Assembly: GCA_003447295.1 (NCBI GenBank)
Contig: DLZQ01000026.1
Span: 1-25,540 of the forward strand
DNA: 25,540 nucleotides
Source of the DNA: Lachnospiraceae bacterium
Lineage (GTDB): Bacteria; Bacillota; Clostridia; Lachnospirales; Lachnospiraceae
Direction of reading: 5' to 3'
Translations under genes and position numbers: made by a program
The notes under the pieces: model-generated
Database searches by the model: none
What the model was told of the DNA's origin: nothing
What the model saw: only the letters and a program-made list of their open reading frames with translations
Part shown: in pieces, positions 7,375-15,548 of the stretch
Numbering within the stretch: the first letter of the stretch is position 1
How the letters are laid out: each line of letters opens with the position of its first letter

Positions 7375-7610
7375 GATATGCGAATATTGGGTAGGTTTCT
7401 TTCTCTCAATCCAACTACCATATCTCCATGCATGCTTCGGTGTAGCTACTGAGTTTTGACCTGAGCAGCAGTCTTGCCCTCATGCATAGCCTGATATGCG
7501 ATTACTACATCGGAACAGAGATTTGCCGGGCGGATTCCGGACTTGCACCGGTTAGAAACGTGCGCTGCGGGTGCACCACAGTGAAAAATAGCGTCTGCCC
7601 TTCCGGACAC
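7375..7610 (-). promoter_or_regulatory. Structured 5' leader RNA of the MATE gene, candidate riboswitch of unassigned class
   Basis: About 235 bases between a predicted start (about 7610) and the leader terminator hold several long-range pairings in the minus-strand RNA: CCGG-TGCAAGT-CCGG hairpin (7551-7537), CGATGTAG with CTACACCG, ATGCATG with CATGCAT, CTGCTG with CAGTAG, and GATATG with CATATC. The CCGGTGCAAGTCCGG element resembles P5 of cobalamin riboswitches, and CCGAAGC...GGAGA weakly resembles the B12 box, but the near-invariant AGGGAA and CCCGCCACTGT stretches are missing. I therefore call it a structured regulatory leader, class unknown. A group II intron domain I fragment is the main alternative, but no domain V is present. 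Confidence 0.55.
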
Positions 7611-7622
7611 GACGCTATTATA
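7583..7622 (-). terminator. Rho-independent terminator of the YitT-family gene
   Basis: AATAGCGTC and GACGCTATT form a 9-bp stem, continued by GTCC-GGAA-GGGC with a GNRA-type loop, and followed by TTTTT in minus-strand orientation. Its first arm overlaps the -10 element of the downstream MATE leader promoter. Confidence 0.88.
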
Positions 7623-7645
7623 GATGATTCTCTTCGAAAATGTAA
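7617..7645 (-). promoter_or_regulatory. Promoter of the MATE leader transcript
   Basis: TTACAT (7645-7640), 17-base spacer and TATAAT (7622-7617) on the minus strand. It predicts a start near 7610, inside the terminator hairpin of the upstream gene. Confidence 0.65.
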
Positions 7646-7686
7646 GCCCTTTCAGCTGTTTTTTTACTTAAATTTTATGTTCAGCA

Positions 7687-8592
7687 TCACAGTTTCTCAC
7701 TGAAATAGCTCTTATAGCCCTCCCCGAAGATCTCCGTGGCACTGGTGACGATCATAAATGCCAGGGGATCCTCTTCCTTTACGATCTCCTCTGCCTTGGG
7801 AGAAATGTTTTTCTTCATGGCGCACATGATGACGCTCTTCTCCTTGCCGCTGTAAGCACCACTGCCCTGTACATAAGTTACTCCGATATCCAGTTCCTCC
7901 AAAAGTCTCCCTGCGATTCTTTCCGCATGGTCGCTGATAATATAGATCAGCTTCGCCTCATCACGGCCGTACAATACCACATCCAGCACCACTGATGTGA
8001 TAATGACCACGATACCGGCATACAGTGCCTTGTCAATATTCCGGAATACAAACGCCGATGCTATGACAATAACCACATCTGTCAGGAAAAACAATGCTCC
8101 CGTCTTGAGGTACGGGAATTTCAAACGCAGTAATTTGATAATAATATCTGTTCCTCCCGTAGTGGATCCTGCCTTGAACACCCATCCCATAGATACTGCC
8201 ATCAGGGCACTTCCGGTCAGAGAGGAAAGCAATGGATCTGTGGTCACTGCTCCTACCGGTGTCAATAAGTTTGTAAATAATGAAGTCATTGCCGTACAAT
8301 AGATCGTAGACAAAATAAATCGCAATCCGAATTTCCAGATACCGATCAGCAGGATTGGAATGTTGATGAGTAACATCCAGGTACCTGTCTCAATCCCGAA
8401 CAGACGGTTTAAAATAATGGCAATACCGGTGATACCGCCGGGTGCCAGGGAGTTCGGATCCAAAAACATGCTGACGGATACCGCATAGACAAAGGATGCC
8501 ACCGTGATCATTACATAATCCCGGAACATCTGCAGGGGTGTCTTTTTATCCAGTCTTTGTATTTCCAGTTCTTTTTCAGTCTTTTTCGCCAT
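7687..8592 (-). CDS. YitT-family membrane protein (DUF161 plus DUF2179)
   Basis: A 301-residue protein with about five or six hydrophobic segments including YVMITVASFVYAVSVSMFLD and LAPGGITGIAIILN, the APGG pattern of the YitT/DUF161 family, and STTGGTDIIIKLLRLKFP in the second half. The C-terminal soluble ~85 residues (KLIYIISDHAERIAGRLLEE onward) form a DUF2179 domain of ferredoxin-like type. Function in the family is unknown; membrane transport or ligand-sensing has been suggested. I chose the ATG at 8592: GGAG lies six bases upstream, whereas the longer frame to 8625 begins inside the ilvA terminator hairpin. It is followed by its own terminator. Confidence 0.9.
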   Translation of the reverse strand: MAKKTEKELEIQRLDKKTPLQMFRDYVMITVASFVYAVSVSMFLDPNSLAPGGITGIAIILNRLFGIETGTWMLLINIPILLIGIWKFGLRFILSTIYCTAMTSLFTNLLTPVGAVTTDPLLSSLTGSALMAVSMGWVFKAGSTTGGTDIIIKLLRLKFPYLKTGALFFLTDVVIVIASAFVFRNIDKALYAGIVVIITSVVLDVVLYGRDEAKLIYIISDHAERIAGRLLEELDIGVTYVQGSGAYSGKEKSVIMCAMKKNISPKAEEIVKEEDPLAFMIVTSATEIFGEGYKSYFSEKL

Positions 8593-8612
8593 ATTTCTCT
8601 CCATTTCCACAC

Positions 8613-8647
8613 ATAAAAGCCGCATATCTATAATATGCGGCTTTTAT
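8613..8647 (-). terminator. Rho-independent terminator of ilvA
   Basis: A perfect 15-bp inverted repeat (8613-8627 with 8633-8647) around a 5-base loop, with GC-rich centre GCCGCATAT and TTTTAT at the transcript end. It lies 63 bases after the ilvA stop codon and ends the rnc-smc-ftsY-ilvA unit. Confidence 0.92.
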
Positions 8648-8709
8648 CGGTGATGCATTCACTTCTTTTCTAAGAAACTATGCAGCGACATCTGCATGAC
8701 TCTGCACAA

Positions 8710-9945
8710 TTATATATTTGCTCTGACTACCTTGGGCTGATAGCCTTCTTTTTCCAGGGCAGCAATGATCTCTTTCTTATGCTCGGTACCGAAAGCTTCC
8801 AGTGTGATACGCAGTTCCACGGCAGCACTACGGTTGATGGATACAAACTGGTTATGCTCCAGCTTGATAACATTACCGTTAACACCGGCAATGATACCGG
8901 ATACTCTGCACAGCTCACCGGGCTTGTCGGGAAGCAATACGGATACAGTGAAGATACGGTCTCTTAAGATCAGGCCCTGCTGTACTACAGAGGACATGGT
9001 GATGACATCCATATTACCGCCGCTTAAGATAGATACAATACGCTTATCCTTCACATTTAACTGTTTTAAGGCTGCCACGGTCAGCAGTCCGGAATTCTCC
9101 ACGATCATCTTGTGGTTCTCCACCATATCCAGGAAGGCTACTACCAGGTCCTCATCCTCCACGGTAATCACGTCGTCCAGATTCTTCTGTAAGTACGGGA
9201 AGATCTTACTTCCGGGAGTCTTAACCGCAGTACCGTCTGCAATGGTGTTGACCTTGGGCAGGGTGGTTACCTTGCCGTTCTTTAAGGATACCTGCATGCA
9301 GTTAGCTCCCGCAGGTTCTACACCGATGACCTTGATCTTCGGGTTCAACAGTTTTGCCAGTGTGGAGACACCGGTTGCCAGTCCGCCGCCACCAATAGGA
9401 ACTAAAATGTAGTCTACCAGGGGAAGTTCCTTGAAGATCTCCATAGCAATGGTACCCTGACCGGTCGCCACAGTCAGATCATCAAACGGATGAATGAAGG
9501 TATAGCCATGTTCTTCTGCCAGTTCATATGCTTTTGCGCATGCCTCATCATAGACATCACCGTGCAGTACTACCTCTGCGCCGTACCCTCTGGTACGGTT
9601 TACCTTGATCAGAGGTGTGGTGGTGGGCATTACGATGGTGGCCTTGCTGCCGTAGCATTTCGCCGCATAAGCAACACCCTGGGCATGGTTGCCTGCGGAG
9701 GCAGTGATCAGTCCCTTGGCACGCTCTTCATCCGTCAGTGTGCTCATTTTGTAATAAGCGCCTCTTAACTTATAGGCTCCGGTAAACTGTAAGTTCTCAG
9801 GCTTTAAGTATACACGGTTTCCGGTCTGGGCGCTGAAATAATCACTGTATACCAGCTTGGTCTCTAACGTTACCTTTTTTACGATTTCACTTGCTTCTTC
9901 AAATTTCTCTAAAGTCAACATTTCTTCCTGCATTTTTCTTCCCAT
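8710..9945 (-). CDS. ilvA: Threonine ammonia-lyase (threonine dehydratase) with C-terminal ACT domain
   Basis: PLP enzyme converting threonine to 2-oxobutanoate and ammonia, either the entry step of isoleucine synthesis or catabolic. The 411-residue protein has the PLP lysine in FTGAYKLRGA (about Lys59), the phosphate-binding loop PIGGGGLATGVST, and a Ser/Gly motif near the catalytic-domain end (SGGNMD). From about residue 330 a single ACT domain (FTVSVLLPDKPGELCRVSGI) follows. One ACT-like domain with about 400 residues fits the short IlvA/TdcB-like form common in Firmicutes rather than the long E. coli IlvA. The start may be 9945, 9933 or 9921; the last has AGGA at close spacing. It lies 32 bases after ftsY with no visible terminator between them, so it is probably co-transcribed. 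Confidence 0.93.
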   Translation of the reverse strand: MGRKMQEEMLTLEKFEEASEIVKKVTLETKLVYSDYFSAQTGNRVYLKPENLQFTGAYKLRGAYYKMSTLTDEERAKGLITASAGNHAQGVAYAAKCYGSKATIVMPTTTPLIKVNRTRGYGAEVVLHGDVYDEACAKAYELAEEHGYTFIHPFDDLTVATGQGTIAMEIFKELPLVDYILVPIGGGGLATGVSTLAKLLNPKIKVIGVEPAGANCMQVSLKNGKVTTLPKVNTIADGTAVKTPGSKIFPYLQKNLDDVITVEDEDLVVAFLDMVENHKMIVENSGLLTVAALKQLNVKDKRIVSILSGGNMDVITMSSVVQQGLILRDRIFTVSVLLPDKPGELCRVSGIIAGVNGNVIKLEHNQFVSINRSAAVELRITLEAFGTEHKKEIIAALEKEGYQPKVVRANI

Positions 9946-9977
9946 GCCTTTCTGTCACACTTTCCTTGGTCTGTCTG

Positions 9978-10970
9978 TTATTCCTCCTGCGTATCCGTCT
10001 GTTTCTCGTCCTCAGGCAGATGCAGTTCTCCGATATCCTCCATATTCACATCAAACAATGCGTTTACAAATTCCTCAGAATTGAACTTCTGGAGATCCTC
10101 GATGGTCTCTCCCACACCGATGTATTTTACCGGAACCTTCAGTTCGGACTGGATTGCCACTGCAATACCACCCTTCGCCGTTCCGTCCATCTTGGTCAGA
10201 ATGATGCCCGTGAGGTCTGCCACCTCACCGAATTCTCTCGCCTGTACCAACGCATTCTGTCCGGTGGTACCATCCAGTACGATCAGGTTCTCTCTATGGG
10301 CATTCGGGAACTCCTTGTCAATGATACGGTTCATCTTGCGAAGTTCTTCCATCAGGTTCTTTTTATTATGCAGTCTGCCGGCAGTGTCAATCAGAAGAAC
10401 ATCAACGCCTCTTGCTTTCGCTGCATTCACGGCATCAAACACCACACTGGCGGGATCCGCGCCCTCTTTTCCGCCGATCATGGGCACATCCGCTCTGGAT
10501 GCCCATTCTGCCAGCTGATCTCCCGCTGCGGCACGAAAGGTATCCGCTGCGGCGATGAGGACTTTTCTGCCCTCATCCTTTAATTTACCTGCCAGCTTAC
10601 CCACGGAAGTGGTCTTGCCCACACCGTTGACACCAATGACCATGATCACGGATTGTTCCTTCTCGAAATCATAGGCGGTCTCATCCACCTGCATCTGCTC
10701 CTTAATACTTTCGATCAGAAGCTGTTTGCATTCGGAAGGCTCCTTGATATGCTTTTCTTTTACCTGCTGCTTTAATCTCTCCACAATAGCGGTGGTGGCA
10801 TTGACACCGATATCTCCCATAATGAGGATTTCTTCCAGTTCTTCGTAGAAATCATCATCAATGGCAGAAAAACCGCTGAAGACCGAATCGATTCCCCGGA
10901 CAATGTTATCACGGGTCTTGGTCAGCCCTTCTTTCAGCCTCGCAAAAAAGCCTTTCTTTTCCTCACTCAT
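9978..10970 (-). CDS. ftsY: Signal recognition particle receptor FtsY
   Basis: SRP-type GTPase that docks ribosome-SRP complexes at the membrane for co-translational insertion. The 330-residue protein has a short charged N-terminus, the four-helix N domain, and the G domain with G1 GVNGVGKTT (about 113-121), DTFRAAAGDQL, DTAGRLHNKKNLMEEL and TKMDGTAKGG. The long acidic A domain of proteobacterial FtsY is absent, as in other Firmicutes. I chose the ATG at 10970, seven bases after GGAGG; the frame to 10991 has no such site. It follows smc after a 64-base gap that holds two hairpins. Confidence 0.96.
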   Translation of the reverse strand: MSEEKKGFFARLKEGLTKTRDNIVRGIDSVFSGFSAIDDDFYEELEEILIMGDIGVNATTAIVERLKQQVKEKHIKEPSECKQLLIESIKEQMQVDETAYDFEKEQSVIMVIGVNGVGKTTSVGKLAGKLKDEGRKVLIAAADTFRAAAGDQLAEWASRADVPMIGGKEGADPASVVFDAVNAAKARGVDVLLIDTAGRLHNKKNLMEELRKMNRIIDKEFPNAHRENLIVLDGTTGQNALVQAREFGEVADLTGIILTKMDGTAKGGIAVAIQSELKVPVKYIGVGETIEDLQKFNSEEFVNALFDVNMEDIGELHLPEDEKQTDTQEE

Positions 10971-10998
10971 CCCATTTCCTCCAATCAGCATTCTATCC

Positions 10999-11056
10999 AG
11001 AAAAACGCTTGCGTTTTTCTTGTATGAAACTTAGAACTTCTTCACGATTTTCATAC
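10999..11056 (-). repeat. Two hairpins in the smc-ftsY gap, possible attenuator
   Basis: Bases 10999-11007 and 11012-11020 form a perfect 9-bp stem around CTTG (plus strand), CAAG in the minus-strand RNA, with U-rich second arm. Bases 11022-11029 and 11049-11056 form a second 8-bp inverted repeat (GTATGAAA/TTTCATAC) that starts at the smc stop codon. Together they fill the gap and could reduce readthrough or stabilise the smc transcript end. Confidence 0.5.
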
Positions 11057-14000
11057 TAATCGTCCAGGTCCTTGTCAATGAGGTTGACGCTGACTAAGGT
11101 AGATACGCCCTTTTCCTGCATGGTGATACCATACAATCTATCCACCTGTTCCATAGTGCCTCGTCTGTGGGTAATGACAATGAACTGGGTGTTCTTGGTC
11201 AGCTTATGTAAATACTTTGCAAAACGTCCTACATTGGAGTCATCCAGTGCGGCCTCGATCTCGTCTAACAGACAGAATGGAGACGGCTTCAGGTTCTGAA
11301 TTGCGAACAGTAGGGAAATGGCGGATAACGCCTTCTCTCCACCGGAGAGTTGCATCATGTTCTGAAGCTTTTTTCCGGGGGGCTGTGCGATGATACGGAT
11401 GCCTGCCTCCAGAATATCCTCATCCTCCATCAGTTCCAGTGTTCCCTTACCACCGCCGAAGAGTTCCTTGAATACCTTATCGAACTCTCGGCTGATCTCT
11501 GCGAATTTCTCCGTAAACTGTTTACGCATGGCGGTATCCAGTTCTTCGATGATGCCTTCCAGCGTCTTCTCCGCTTCCACCAGATCGTCATGCTGGGTCT
11601 TCATGAAAGTATAACGCTCCATCAGGTTCTTATAATCCTCAATGGCGTTGACATTAACATTGCCAAGCTTACGGATCTCGTCCTTCAGACCGCTGATCTC
11701 ACGTTTCATAGCGGGAAGATCATTCATCTCTTCGTTGCGGAGTCCTGCCGCATCGCTTAAGGTGATCTCATACTCATCCCACATGTAATTGATCTGACCT
11801 TCGATGCCGTCCTCCAGCTTTTTCTTCTGTTCGCCCAGACGATAGACTTCCTTATCCAGGGCATTCATACGCTCGGACATTTCTTCTCTGCTGCGGAAGA
11901 AATCTTTCTGTTTTGCAGACAGTTCTTCCTTTTTCGCAATGTCTTCGTCCAGCTTCTTCCTGGAAGCATCCTGATTCTCGTGAGAAGCAGCAATGGTCTT
12001 CTCAATCTCCAGGATGTTGTTCTTCTTGCGTTCCACTTCCTGTGCATTTTCCGTCAGAGCCTCTAAAATCTCATTCAGCTCTGCCTGTGCACGTTCCAGC
12101 TCGCCGCCTATACGATCCACATTTGCCTGCTTGTAATCCAGCGCCTGACGCATCTTCTCGACTTTTACTTCCCATTCTCCTGCGTGGGCGGAAGCTTCGC
12201 TCTCTTCCAGTCTGCAGCTCTCCAATTCTTTCTGGAAGCCCAGGATCTGTTCCTGCGTCGTCTTCTCCAGTTCTTCGCTGGCAACCAGTTCCTGCGTAAT
12301 GGATTCCTTGCCGGAACGGATCTCGAAGATCCTGGTCTCGATCTCCTGCTCCTCCAGCTTCAGAGACTGTGCACTCTCTGCCTCTTCTTCCATGCGCTCA
12401 CGCGCCTGGGAAATATTCAGTCTTGCGGTATTCTGTTCGATGGACTTGCGCTGCATCTCGGTCTTCAGTGCTTCCAGATCCATGCGAAGTTTATTTCTCT
12501 TACTCTTGGTGTCTTCGATCTTCTGATTATAGGTTTTGATATCCTCAGAGAGCTTTTTCACCTTTTTCTCCAGTTCGTCCATCTCACGACGTCTTCCCAG
12601 GAGATTACTGTTGTTTTTAAAAGCACCACCGCTGATGGCACCACCGGGAACTAAGAGCTCGCCTTCCAGGGTGACCATGCGGATGCCGTAATCGAATTTT
12701 CTCGCGATCTTCACGGCATTGTCCACATTGTCTACCACAACGATACGTCCCAGCATAGCCTTCGCCACATTGCGGTATTCTTCTTCTGTGCCTACCAGTT
12801 CGTCTGCCATGCCGATGACACCTTTTTCCTTAAGTGCCTCCGGATTCTTGAATTCCTGGGGCTTGGTAATACTGGTCAGAGGCAGGAATGTGGCTCTTCC
12901 GAGACGGTTCTGCTTTAAAAAGCCGATCATATGCTTAGCGGTCTCTTCGTTATCTGTTACGATATTCTGGATATTGCCGCCCAGCGCAGTCTCAATAGCG
13001 GTCTCGTACTTGGCTTCCACCTGGATAATGTCCGCTACGACACCGATGATACCTTTTTCCTTCTCCTTCTGCTCCATGACCTTTTTGACGCTGCCGCCGT
13101 AACCGTCATAGCGCTCGGTAATATTGGTCAGGGCTTCTAACTTGGACTGTTCCTGATGAAAACGGTTCTGTGTCTCCCGCAGCTTCGCATCCAGTCCGGT
13201 GAGATTCTCTCGGATATTGCCAAGCTCCAGTTCGGATGCTGCTTCCTGTTCCGTCATCTGACGCAGTTCCTCCGTCACGGTCTCAAAAGTCTCTTCCAGC
13301 TTCTTCACCGTTTCTTCTCTGGCTGCCTCATCGGATTTAGCACGTAACAGTCTGGAATTTAACTCTGCCTTCCGGATATTGATCTGCTCCATCATGGTAT
13401 CGAAGCGACCCATCTTGGATTTAATGGTAGCTCTCTGGTTCAGTTCGCCAATAATGGTGTTTTTCCCAGCTTCGATATTATTGTTAAGCTCGGTGATCTT
13501 ATTCTGAATGGCTTCCAGATCAGCCTTTGCTTTCGCCGCTGCTTCTGCAATCTCCTGTACCTGGGTGTCTGTATCCTTTTTATCGGTTAAGATGTCCTGC
13601 TTTTCCTGTTCTTTGCCGGCGATTTCCTCTTCCAGGGCTGCCTTACGGTTGTTCAGATGGTTCTCACTGCCGTGGGCAGAATTGATCTGTTCCTTTAAGA
13701 CATTGATCTCGCCTTCTAACTTACCGCGCATCAGACCGGTATCCGTCAGTTGTTCCCTGGTGGCTTCGATAGCAGCATCCAGCCCTTCAATCTCCTGCTG
13801 GATCCGTTCGTATTCTTCCTTGATACCCTCATATTTTTCACCGGTCTCACCAAGTTCTGTGCTTGCCAGATTGTATTTTTCTTCTGCGGAAGCTAGCTGC
13901 TCTCTCAGTCTCTTATTTTCCAATAAGAACACATTGATATCTAAGGATTTCAACTCTTCCTTTTTCCTCAGATAGACCTTTGCCACCTCGGACTGCTTCT

Positions 14001-14616
14001 CCAGAGGCCCTACCTGTTTTTCCAGCTCCGATAAAATATCATTCACACGCACCAGATTCTGTTTCTCGTTCTCAAGCTTCGTCTGGGCCGCTGCTTTCCT
14101 GCGTTTAAACTTCACAATTCCGGCAGCCTCATCGAACAGTTCACGACGTTCCTCGGGCTTACCGCTTAAGATTTTGTCGATCTGGCCCTGTCCGATGATG
14201 GAATAGCCTTCCTTACCGATACCGGTATCATAGAACAGTTCGTTGACATCTTTTAATCTGCAGGGTGTACCGTTGATCAGATATTCACTTTCTCCGGAAC
14301 GGTAGATCCGTCTCGCCACCGTGACTTCATCATAGTCGATTGCCAGCTGATGGTCGCTGTTGTCCAAAGTAATGGCAACATAAGCATAGCTCAACGGCTT
14401 TCTGGTCTCTGTTCCCGAGAAAATAACATCCTGCATACTGGCACCACGCAGCTGTTTGATGCGTTGTTCACCCAGTACCCATCGTACCGCATCCGCAACG
14501 TTACTTTTACCGCTACCGTTAGGTCCTACGATACCGGTAATTCCGTTGTGGAACTGAAATACAATCTTATTGGCAAATGATTTGAACCCGTGTATCTCAA
14601 TACTTTTTAAATACAT
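11056..14616 (-). CDS. smc: Chromosome segregation ATPase SMC
   Basis: The core of the bacterial condensin, working with ScpA/ScpB to compact and individualise origins. The 1186-residue length matches the family. Walker A GPNGSGKSN is at residues 31-39, followed by long coiled coil to about 500. The hinge spans about 510-670 (GVVADIIQVEAKYETAIETA, and glycine-rich LVPGGAISGGAFKNNSNLLG at its end). A second coiled coil follows, then the ABC signature LSGGEKALSAISLLFA (about 1090) and Walker B PFCLLDEIEAALDDSNV. The start at 14616 overlaps the end of rnc by 20 bases and is preceded by GAGG-type sites. This is the conserved Firmicutes order rnc-smc-ftsY. Confidence 0.97.
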   Translation of the reverse strand: MYLKSIEIHGFKSFANKIVFQFHNGITGIVGPNGSGKSNVADAVRWVLGEQRIKQLRGASMQDVIFSGTETRKPLSYAYVAITLDNSDHQLAIDYDEVTVARRIYRSGESEYLINGTPCRLKDVNELFYDTGIGKEGYSIIGQGQIDKILSGKPEERRELFDEAAGIVKFKRRKAAAQTKLENEKQNLVRVNDILSELEKQVGPLEKQSEVAKVYLRKKEELKSLDINVFLLENKRLREQLASAEEKYNLASTELGETGEKYEGIKEEYERIQQEIEGLDAAIEATREQLTDTGLMRGKLEGEINVLKEQINSAHGSENHLNNRKAALEEEIAGKEQEKQDILTDKKDTDTQVQEIAEAAAKAKADLEAIQNKITELNNNIEAGKNTIIGELNQRATIKSKMGRFDTMMEQINIRKAELNSRLLRAKSDEAAREETVKKLEETFETVTEELRQMTEQEAASELELGNIRENLTGLDAKLRETQNRFHQEQSKLEALTNITERYDGYGGSVKKVMEQKEKEKGIIGVVADIIQVEAKYETAIETALGGNIQNIVTDNEETAKHMIGFLKQNRLGRATFLPLTSITKPQEFKNPEALKEKGVIGMADELVGTEEEYRNVAKAMLGRIVVVDNVDNAVKIARKFDYGIRMVTLEGELLVPGGAISGGAFKNNSNLLGRRREMDELEKKVKKLSEDIKTYNQKIEDTKSKRNKLRMDLEALKTEMQRKSIEQNTARLNISQARERMEEEAESAQSLKLEEQEIETRIFEIRSGKESITQELVASEELEKTTQEQILGFQKELESCRLEESEASAHAGEWEVKVEKMRQALDYKQANVDRIGGELERAQAELNEILEALTENAQEVERKKNNILEIEKTIAASHENQDASRKKLDEDIAKKEELSAKQKDFFRSREEMSERMNALDKEVYRLGEQKKKLEDGIEGQINYMWDEYEITLSDAAGLRNEEMNDLPAMKREISGLKDEIRKLGNVNVNAIEDYKNLMERYTFMKTQHDDLVEAEKTLEGIIEELDTAMRKQFTEKFAEISREFDKVFKELFGGGKGTLELMEDEDILEAGIRIIAQPPGKKLQNMMQLSGGEKALSAISLLFAIQNLKPSPFCLLDEIEAALDDSNVGRFAKYLHKLTKNTQFIVITHRRGTMEQVDRLYGITMQEKGVSTLVSVNLIDKDLDD

Positions 14617-15310
14617 ATCCTCTATCCCTCAATAGCAGAAGCGCCTCGTAAGCCGCCTGCTGTTCTGCCGCTTTTTTTGTTCTTCCCTGCCCACGGCCCA
14701 GGCATTCTCCCTCCATGTCGATCTCTACCACGAAGGTCTTGTCGTGTTCCGGTCCGCTTTCTTCCAACAGCCGGTACTCGAACTCTTTTTTGAGTTTCCC
14801 CTGGATCAGTTCCTGGAGATTGCTCTTACTGTCGTAGAAGAGACGCTTGTCCTCTAAATCAGACAGAATAAAGCGGTCAATAAAAGCCTTGGCAGGCTGC
14901 ATGCCACCATCCAGATAAATGGCACCGATCATGGCTTCCATACCGTCAGAGGTGATGCTGTCTCTGCGCCTGCCACCGGTATTCTCTTCGCCTTTTCCCA
15001 AAAGCATAAACTGTCCCAGCTCCAGGTCTCTGGCACAGAATGCCAGAGAAGGCTCGCACACCATGGAGGCGCGCATCTTGGTCAGCTCACCCTCCGGAAC
15101 ATCCGGGTGTTCCCGAAACAGGAAGTCACTGGATACCAGCTCCAGTACGGCATCTCCTAAGAATTCGATACGCTCGTAGTTCTCTGTTTTGTTAATCTTT
15201 TGTTCATTGGTATAGGAGCTGTGGGTCAGAGCCTGCTTCAGCAATGCTTTGTTATGAAAGCAATAGCCGATGCGCTGCTCCAGCACGTCCATTGTATAAC
15301 CATCCAACAT
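14597..15310 (-). CDS. rnc: Ribonuclease III
   Basis: Double-stranded-RNA endonuclease for rRNA and mRNA processing. The 237-residue protein has the RNase III signature NYERIEFLGDAVLELV (about 44-59), including the metal-binding Glu and Asp residues, and a second acidic site in DGMEAMIGAIYLDGG. A C-terminal dsRBD runs from about residue 160 (SKSNLQELIQGKLKKEFEYR) to GRGQGRTKKAAEQQAAYEAL. The ATG at 15310 has GAGG eight bases upstream. It is the first gene of the rnc-smc-ftsY-ilvA unit. The 313-base upstream gap is rich in helical structure, which could be a substrate for self-processing, as known for E. coli rnc. Confidence 0.96.
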   Translation of the reverse strand: MLDGYTMDVLEQRIGYCFHNKALLKQALTHSSYTNEQKINKTENYERIEFLGDAVLELVSSDFLFREHPDVPEGELTKMRASMVCEPSLAFCARDLELGQFMLLGKGEENTGGRRRDSITSDGMEAMIGAIYLDGGMQPAKAFIDRFILSDLEDKRLFYDSKSNLQELIQGKLKKEFEYRLLEESGPEHDKTFVVEIDMEGECLGRGQGRTKKAAEQQAAYEALLLLRDRGYVFKKY

Positions 15311-15391
15311 TTTCTTGTCCTCACAAATGCTAATAGTTCAAACCCAGTAGTCAAAATCAAGATAAGAATAAGCAGACCGTAAGCAGACGTC
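15311..15391. other. rnc-proximal leader without recognised features
   Basis: The remaining 80 bases before rnc contain an ACCG/CGGT pair near 15374-15394 and an A/T-rich stretch, but no promoter I trust. TTGATT with a TATTAG at 19-base spacing is too poor to call. The rnc transcript start may lie further upstream. Confidence 0.3.
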
Positions 15392-15496
15392 GGTACCATA
15401 GCGTCCCAAGGGACGCATTGCGAGGGTATTATCCTCGCTTATGTACCGCTACGCTCTGCGACAGGAGCGCATCGTACTAAAGTACGAGCGTGTCGC
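15392..15496 (-). promoter_or_regulatory. Structured region upstream of rnc: three-way junction and long hairpin
   Basis: Minus-strand RNA contains a long bulged hairpin (15496-15458; GCGACA/TGTCGC outer stem, CGC/GCG and TCGTAC/GTACGA inside, loop TTTA). It is followed by a compact three-way junction closed by GGTACATA with TATGGTACC (15447-15392), with arms GCGAGG/CCTCGC (15438-15420) and GCGTCC-CTTG-GGACGC (15416-15401). It occupies the gap between the acpP terminator and rnc. No protein-coding gene is visible in it. An RNase III processing or autoregulatory site is a reasonable inference; a mobile palindromic repeat is the alternative. Confidence 0.6.
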
Positions 15497-15548
15497 GTTT
15501 CTTACCTTGATTGGGGCTACGGAAGTTCGACATCATCATATAAACCGA

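Noticed and set aside
7400..7600. Group II intron (class C) inserted after the YitT-gene terminator
   Set aside because: The position after a terminator and the GTGC-like start fit, but there is no domain V, no 3' end and no reverse transcriptase gene.
7375..7610. Canonical cobalamin riboswitch upstream of the MATE gene
   Set aside because: The P5-like hairpin is present, but the near-invariant AGGGAA, CCCGCCACTGT and a proper B12 box are missing. I keep only 'candidate riboswitch, unassigned'.
8593..8625. Upstream start of the YitT-family protein
   Set aside because: It lies inside the ilvA terminator hairpin; the ATG at 8592 has a GGAG site.
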